Shown: piece after piece, positions 59,699 to 64,000 of the stretch
Numbering within the stretch: the first letter of the stretch is position 1
How the letters are laid out: every line of letters starts with the position of its first letter
Notes under the pieces: model-generated
Seen by the model: the letters and a program-made list of their open reading frames with translations, nothing else
Databases searched by the model: none
What the model was told of the DNA's origin: nothing
Program-made: the position numbers and the translations under genes
Origin: Pseudemcibacter aquimaris
GTDB taxonomy: Bacteria; Pseudomonadota; Alphaproteobacteria; Sphingomonadales; Emcibacteraceae
Length of the DNA: 64,000 nucleotides
Direction: 5' to 3'
Assembly: GCF_028869115.1 (NCBI RefSeq)
Contig: NZ_CP079800.1
Span: 2,418,001-2,482,000, forward strand

Positions 59699-61295
59699 CG
59701 GGGTATCTCATCAATTCATCTTGGCCGGGCAGATAAGGCTCTCCCCGGAAGTTTAAGACATTTGCAAACTTGTCCCGGCAGGTGGCAAAACGCTTGTCAC
59801 ACCCCGGAGCCATACGGAACCGATCACCGATCTCTGGCATAAAGGGCTGCGGGATAAAAAAGGACAGATCGCCCGTTACCGGATCAAAGGATTTCACTTC
59901 GGAAGCACGACCTTTGTTGGAGCCGCTTTCCCAGACAAGCAGCCCGCCTGCAAACCAGCTATTATCGGCTCTCGGGTCAGCGAGAGAAATGTTTACCTGA
60001 CGCGCATCGCTGAGGCTTAAAATCTCACCGCCTCGGAACCATGCTTCTTCCGCTTCAAAGATGGCTGTGCCGTCTGTGGTTTGAGTGCCAACAATAATAT
60101 CAAAGGCAGGCTGGGTGGTGGCCGTCACACCTGCGGTCACACAGCGATAAACCCGATTTTCAAAATCCGCACTGGAACTCAAACCTTCGGTCATATCCCG
60201 CGCAAGTATGCTCAGTGCGTCAAAGGCAGCATTAGACTGGGTACCCGCCCCGCGTTGATGCAACAGAGACACTTTAATCTTCCGCGCTGTTGCCGGTATA
60301 GTCACGGCAAGGGCCTGCCTAAGCTCCCAGCTACCTGTTGGCAAAATAACTTCAAAGCCCGTATCCAGAATGGTCGAGACAAGCTGATCAGATGCATCCA
60401 ACAATTCAACAACCACCCGCCCCATATCACTGTCATAACTATTACCCCGGGCAATGGAGACATCCAGCTCATAGGCAAGTGCGTCAATCTTGGCCTCGTC
60501 AATGGTTGGCACCAGATCCACGGTCTGGGTGACCTCACCAGAGGCTGTGCTGCCGCCTTCCAGGTAGGCACTCCCACTATAAAGCGGCAGTGCCCCATTA
60601 CTGGCATCATGGGTGTCCCATTGGCCAGAGAGGCGGCTCCAACCTGTTGGGGTGAAGGTGCTGGCATCCTGTAGGCCGTCTGCTTCAAAATCACCGTTAA
60701 CAATAGGCAGAGAAAAGGTCACTTGCTCACCGCTGGTTCTGACCCGGACCAAATCACCAACACTGTAGGCTGTATCGCGCAAGATTTCTGGTGGCTCCAG
60801 ATCTACCTTGCATTTGGTGTCACCGAAATCAGCTCGGCATTCGGGTGTAAAAAGACCTCCGATTGTTTTGGAGAGCGCCTGCGTCATACCGCGCAGCTCT
60901 GTCAGGAAGACCCCGTTTTCTTTTAAGGTCACTTCCCCAAACCAGCCTCGGCGCAGGGCAATCTGACCCATGGACAGATCAGCCCAATTGACCAGAAAAA
61001 CAAAGACCTCAGCCCCGTCAAAGAGACCTGCTCGCAAATCTTCTTCCCGAATATCCTGACTGTCAAAAACGCCGGACACATCCAGATTATCCACACTCAT
61101 ACTGCTATCACTGCTGATGGCCGAGCGTTCATAGCCCGCTTGCGCTTTATACAGATCGCCGTCAAAGCTGATGTCCTGGTCATGATCTGTAAAATGATAG
61201 CGCACCCCGTCAGTGCGGATGATTTTCCAGCAAGTTGCCAAGCTGGAGACATCCCCAGCCAAATGCGCCGCAAAGGTTGCAGACATGGTTTTCAT
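59688..61295 (-). CDS. DUF2163 tail hub protein, P2 copy
   Basis: The 535-residue counterpart of 4097-5704, with ATG 61295 and AAGGA 8 bp upstream. The large central insertion is retained at identical length. Substitutions cluster modestly in the C-terminal third (YRCVTAGVTATTQPAFDI against YRCVSAGITASSQPVFDI). Confidence 0.88.
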   Translation of the reverse strand: MKTMSATFAAHLAGDVSSLATCWKIIRTDGVRYHFTDHDQDISFDGDLYKAQAGYERSAISSDSSMSVDNLDVSGVFDSQDIREEDLRAGLFDGAEVFVFLVNWADLSMGQIALRRGWFGEVTLKENGVFLTELRGMTQALSKTIGGLFTPECRADFGDTKCKVDLEPPEILRDTAYSVGDLVRVRTSGEQVTFSLPIVNGDFEADGLQDASTFTPTGWSRLSGQWDTHDASNGALPLYSGSAYLEGGSTASGEVTQTVDLVPTIDEAKIDALAYELDVSIARGNSYDSDMGRVVVELLDASDQLVSTILDTGFEVILPTGSWELRQALAVTIPATARKIKVSLLHQRGAGTQSNAAFDALSILARDMTEGLSSSADFENRVYRCVTAGVTATTQPAFDIIVGTQTTDGTAIFEAEEAWFRGGEILSLSDARQVNISLADPRADNSWFAGGLLVWESGSNKGRASEVKSFDPVTGDLSFFIPQPFMPEIGDRFRMAPGCDKRFATCRDKFANVLNFRGEPYLPGQDELMRYPDAK

Positions 61296-61305
61296 ATGAA
61301 TTTCC

Positions 61306-61334
61306 TTGAAATAGGCACCATTTTGACGTACATT
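61306..61334 (+). promoter_or_regulatory. Promoter of the P2 DUF1778/GNAT pair
   Basis: TTGAAA (61306-61311) and TACATT (61329-61334) with a 17-bp spacer, matching the P1 promoter position. The -35 differs by one base (TTGATA in P1); the spacing and the GACGTAC element are kept. Confidence 0.5.
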
Positions 61335-61354
61335 TAGGCACAAGAAGGAGCAAA

Positions 61355-61645
61355 ATGATGATTACAGCAGCAGAGACGAAAGCAGACCGGCTGAATTTAC
61401 GGTTGAATTCAGATGTAAAGACCCGTGTCGAAAAAGCGGCCTCGCTTGAAGGCAAGACGGTGAGCCGTTATATCGTTGACACTATTGCCCGTACCTCTGC
61501 TGAAACCATCAGCAAGCACGAAACAATGGCGCTGAGCCGACAGGATGCAGACAGCTTCCTTGATGCCCTGTCCAAGCCCGTTGTTTTCAACAGCGCCTTA
61601 CAAGATGCCTTGCAGCAACATGGTGAGAAAGTTACTGCAAAATGA
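61355..61645 (+). CDS. DUF1778 antitoxin, P2 copy
   Basis: The 96-residue counterpart of 5764-6054 with about three substitutions (MMITAAE, SRQDADS, NSALQ). The ribbon-helix-helix region is unchanged. Each antitoxin should therefore bind both operators and probably neutralise both toxins. Confidence 0.93.
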   Translation: MMITAAETKADRLNLRLNSDVKTRVEKAASLEGKTVSRYIVDTIARTSAETISKHETMALSRQDADSFLDALSKPVVFNSALQDALQQHGEKVTAK

Positions 61646-62142
61646 GTTCCTCCCCATATGTTATCGAGCCGCTCGACAAGCACCATAATCGAGCGGCTTT
61701 TTCTTGTGGCAATGAAGCTCTGGATCGGTACCTGCAAAAGCAAGCCTCTCAAGATATCAAGCGCAATGTCTCCCGGGTTTTCATCCTGAGCGAAGCGGGT
61801 TCACCTGAAACCGTGCTCGGCTTTTATACCTTGAGCGCCCTCTCCATAGACGTTGAAACCTTGCCCGAAACCATTAAGCGCAAATTACCGAGACATCCAC
61901 TACCTGCAGCCCTTTTGGGCCGTCTCGCAGTCTCTGATAGCGCCCACGGCACAGGTATCGGCAAACTTCTCCTTGCTGATGCGATCAAACGCACCATGGG
62001 CATTCAAGGGGACATGGCCATTTATGCGATGGTTGTTGATGCCATTGATGATAAAGCAGTCACCTATTATACAAAGTTCGGTTTTACCGCATTTGAAGAC
62101 AACCCGGACCGGCTCTTCCTGCCTCTCAAATCAATCAGCTAA
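61642..62142 (+). CDS. GNAT toxin, P2 copy
   Basis: The 166-residue counterpart of 6051-6551. The acetyl-CoA loop GTGIGK and the YYTKFGF segment are unchanged. Differences cluster at about residues 57-83 (ETVLGFY, SIDVETLPETIKRKLP) and 132-141, the regions outside the catalytic core. It ends 1 bp before the end of the convergent tail gene, as in P1. Confidence 0.92.
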   Translation: MSSSPYVIEPLDKHHNRAAFSCGNEALDRYLQKQASQDIKRNVSRVFILSEAGSPETVLGFYTLSALSIDVETLPETIKRKLPRHPLPAALLGRLAVSDSAHGTGIGKLLLADAIKRTMGIQGDMAIYAMVVDAIDDKAVTYYTKFGFTAFEDNPDRLFLPLKSIS

Positions 62143-62143
62143 G

Positions 62144-62746
62144 TCATTCTCTGATCTCCACAATGGGGATTTCTGACCAACGGGCCAGATCATAGGTTTC
62201 AATAGAAATATCCATCTGATCCGTATCGAAGCGAGCAGGCACATCAAATTCAAAGTCTGCAGTCACCGCCACATCAACGGCTGGCGCTGAGGTGAAGGTG
62301 ACAAGTCCAGTCGCTTCATCAATACTCCAGCCACTGGTTGCTTCCACACCGTCCCGGTAAATCTTGATCGTACCCGGCACTGGCCGCGTGATCTTGCGGG
62401 TAAAACTCTCCGCCCCGCTGCTATAGACTTTCTGGAGGTTAAAGGTCTTGGTGGTACCGTCGCCTGTACCGATCAGGCTGCTTGTAGCCTGAAAGTCGCT
62501 CCAATCCTTAAACCGAAATCCATAAGCCCGACCATACCGCGCCCGGAAAAAAGCAATCAGCGCTGCGATCTGTTCTCGCCGCTTCAGCCCGTGAGCCACA
62601 TTCCAGCGCCCTCTAGCCTTTGACCAGTTCACATTGCGGCGCTCAAAACCGGAAACTGAGGCAATCACACTTGTTGAAAACCCCGGCCCACCGCTAGCCC
62701 CATAAGAAATATCTGTGGGGAACTGAACATCATGAAATCCGCTCAT
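62144..62746 (-). CDS. DUF2460 tail protein, P2 copy
   Basis: The 200-residue counterpart of 6553-7155. The conserved RYGRAYGFRFKDWSDF region is identical. Changes concentrate at residues 125-150 (VPGTIKIYRDGVEATSGWSI), a surface-like beta hairpin. Confidence 0.92.
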   Translation of the reverse strand: MSGFHDVQFPTDISYGASGGPGFSTSVIASVSGFERRNVNWSKARGRWNVAHGLKRREQIAALIAFFRARYGRAYGFRFKDWSDFQATSSLIGTGDGTTKTFNLQKVYSSGAESFTRKITRPVPGTIKIYRDGVEATSGWSIDEATGLVTFTSAPAVDVAVTADFEFDVPARFDTDQMDISIETYDLARWSEIPIVEIRE

Positions 62747-62754
62747 TCTTCCTC

Positions 62755-64000
62755 CTATCTATTTCTGTTGGCTCGCTCAATGGCCCGAGCGGCATCGGCT
62801 GCAATCTGATTCTGACTGGCTCTGAAACTACCCGCATCATTGGTTTTAATATTCATGACCACAGTGACCGGAGCCGCATTCATCGGCTCCCGCTTTATCC
62901 TCTCAGGCGGGATTACAAGTTCACCGCGCCTTGCGATAATGGGCACTTCATCCGGCAACAAACCGCCGCCCGCAATGCCGCCTGTATGGAAACGCGGTGC
63001 ACCATCAAATGCGCCCACCGGGGCAAGTTTCATGGGAGCAGAGCCACCGATCATGCCGCCTTCATGGAACATCCCAAAAAAACCAGCGCCGCCGCCGAAC
63101 ATACCACCCATCATTCCTGCAAGCGGTGCCATGATCGCTTGGCGAACAGCCATCCTTGTGATATCTGCCATGATGCTATCAACCAGTGAGGAAAAAGAGA
63201 TTTTCCCCGTGGTGACCATCTGGACAATCCCGTCCTCAATGCCTTGGAAAGCTTTACGGGTGATGTCTTCTGTCATCAGCGCCATATCTTCGGCCTCAAG
63301 CATGACAGACTGCAAACCACGTTTTACGCCGTCCGCCCAGTGGATGGAGTTTTGCAGATCCCGCTCCCGAGCATCCGCCATCATATGACTGAAAATTTCT
63401 TCAATCTGGGCTTTGAACCCAGCGTAGCCTTCCTTGGTCGCATCCAACCCTTCAAGCGCTTCCTTGCGCCAGCGAATGGCTGACTGGATTGCCTGCTCGG
63501 TTTCCGAGCCGAGCGCTGCATAGGCTTTCGTGATTTCTTCAACTGTTTCAATGTGGCGGCGGTTACGTTCTTCCTGCTCATCTTCCACCTTGGCTAAAGA
63601 CATGCGACTGGCAATCAAGGCCCGTATTTTCTCCGCATAGGCCGCTTCAGCGCTTCCGGCTTTTGCAGTTAGATCAATACCAAGCCTGCGCAACTCTTGT
63701 TCCTGCGCTTCCAACAAAAGAGCGTCCTGAAGCGCCGCGCCGCCTTCTTGCCTTGCCAGCATCAAGCGTCTTAAAGCGACCTCTTCCTGCTCCAGCTCTG
63801 CAATGTAATCCTGAATGCGCTTGGTCTGCTTGTCTTCCTTTGGCGGTTTGACACGTCCTGTCTGACCGACTGCACCTGTTGGATTGGTGACTGTTGGACT
63901 GACACCATTCTCTGGTGTCGTTACACCTGTACGAATACGTTCAATCTCCGCCCGGGCACGACTGGCAGCAAGTTCAGCGGCTTTTAGGGCAAGCACCTGC
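62755..64000 (-). CDS. Tape measure protein, P2 copy (C-terminal part)
   Basis: The C-terminal 415 residues or so of the P2 tape measure; the rest lies beyond the right window edge. The FHTGGIAGGG and DEVPIIARRGELVIP end is identical to P1. The Pro/Asn-rich linker just before KEDKQTKRIQD is rewritten over about 30 residues at unchanged length (PENGVSPTVTNPTGAVG against PANNNNSAVPNQTGGAS), which suggests that length matters while sequence does not. Confidence 0.93.
   Translation of the reverse strand, partial: QVLALKAAELAASRARAEIERIRTGVTTPENGVSPTVTNPTGAVGQTGRVKPPKEDKQTKRIQDYIAELEQEEVALRRLMLARQEGGAALQDALLLEAQEQELRRLGIDLTAKAGSAEAAYAEKIRALIASRMSLAKVEDEQEERNRRHIETVEEITKAYAALGSETEQAIQSAIRWRKEALEGLDATKEGYAGFKAQIEEIFSHMMADARERDLQNSIHWADGVKRGLQSVMLEAEDMALMTEDITRKAFQGIEDGIVQMVTTGKISFSSLVDSIMADITRMAVRQAIMAPLAGMMGGMFGGGAGFFGMFHEGGMIGGSAPMKLAPVGAFDGAPRFHTGGIAGGGLLPDEVPIIARRGELVIPPERIKREPMNAAPVTVVMNIKTNDAGSFRASQNQIAADAARAIERANRNR

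Overview
The whole window is temperate-phage DNA. Reading left to right it holds most of one prophage (P1, from the window start to about 39116) followed directly by the first part of a second, closely related prophage (P2, from about 39071 to the window end). The host is most likely an alphaproteobacterium. The tail-tip genes (DUF2460, DUF2163, NlpC/P60, a large J-like protein and a 3TM holin) are the set known from alphaproteobacterial gene transfer agents and their phage relatives, and the attachment core matches the 3' part of an initiator tRNA-Met of the usual proteobacterial type. I cannot name the genus.

P1 has a late module on the minus strand from 1 to 21000. Its gene order matches phage lambda: Nu1-A-W-B-C/Nu3-D-E-FI-FII-Z-U-V-G/GT-H. 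After the tape measure the tail tip switches to the GTA type. Two toxin-antitoxin pairs sit on the opposite strand inside this module: DUF1778/GNAT at 5764-6551 and ParD-like/RelE-like at 17770-18264. Upstream are a ParB-methyltransferase fusion (21374-22621) and an early operon of replication and recombination genes (22891-31039) containing a cluster of 11-bp repeats (24174-24371). The control region (31040-32040) holds a good sigma70 promoter and repeated ATCCACA-like sites. To its right, on the plus strand, are an S24 repressor, an unknown protein, a secreted nuclease, and an AT-rich two-gene module of a RecD/UvrD-type helicase and a TPR/OB-fold protein, which I consider a candidate defence system.

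At 39071-39116 is a 46-bp fragment of the 3' part of an initiator tRNA, flanked on both sides by paired TTTAGTGCAC-type repeats spaced 11 bp. I read this as the hybrid attachment site between two tandem prophages. P2 begins there with a tyrosine integrase carrying a C-terminal excisionase-like HTH. Next comes a cargo block: a WYL regulator, a complete EcoR124-like type I restriction-modification system whose specificity gene carries four 12-bp TAEL-type repeats, and a 1833-residue DUF4011/SF1 helicase/nuclease with a GreA-like C-terminus. The minus-strand lysis and tail genes follow (53357 to the window end). From 55592 onward they align with P1 position by position at a constant offset of 55,591 bp, including the GNAT toxin-antitoxin pair.

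Taken together, a lambda-like/GTA-like chimeric phage family carries probable defence cargo on both sides of its attachment site plus two toxin-antitoxin pairs in its late genes, and two members are integrated head to tail at one tRNA gene. The left end of P1 and the right end of P2, with the intact tRNA expected at the far right, lie outside the window.
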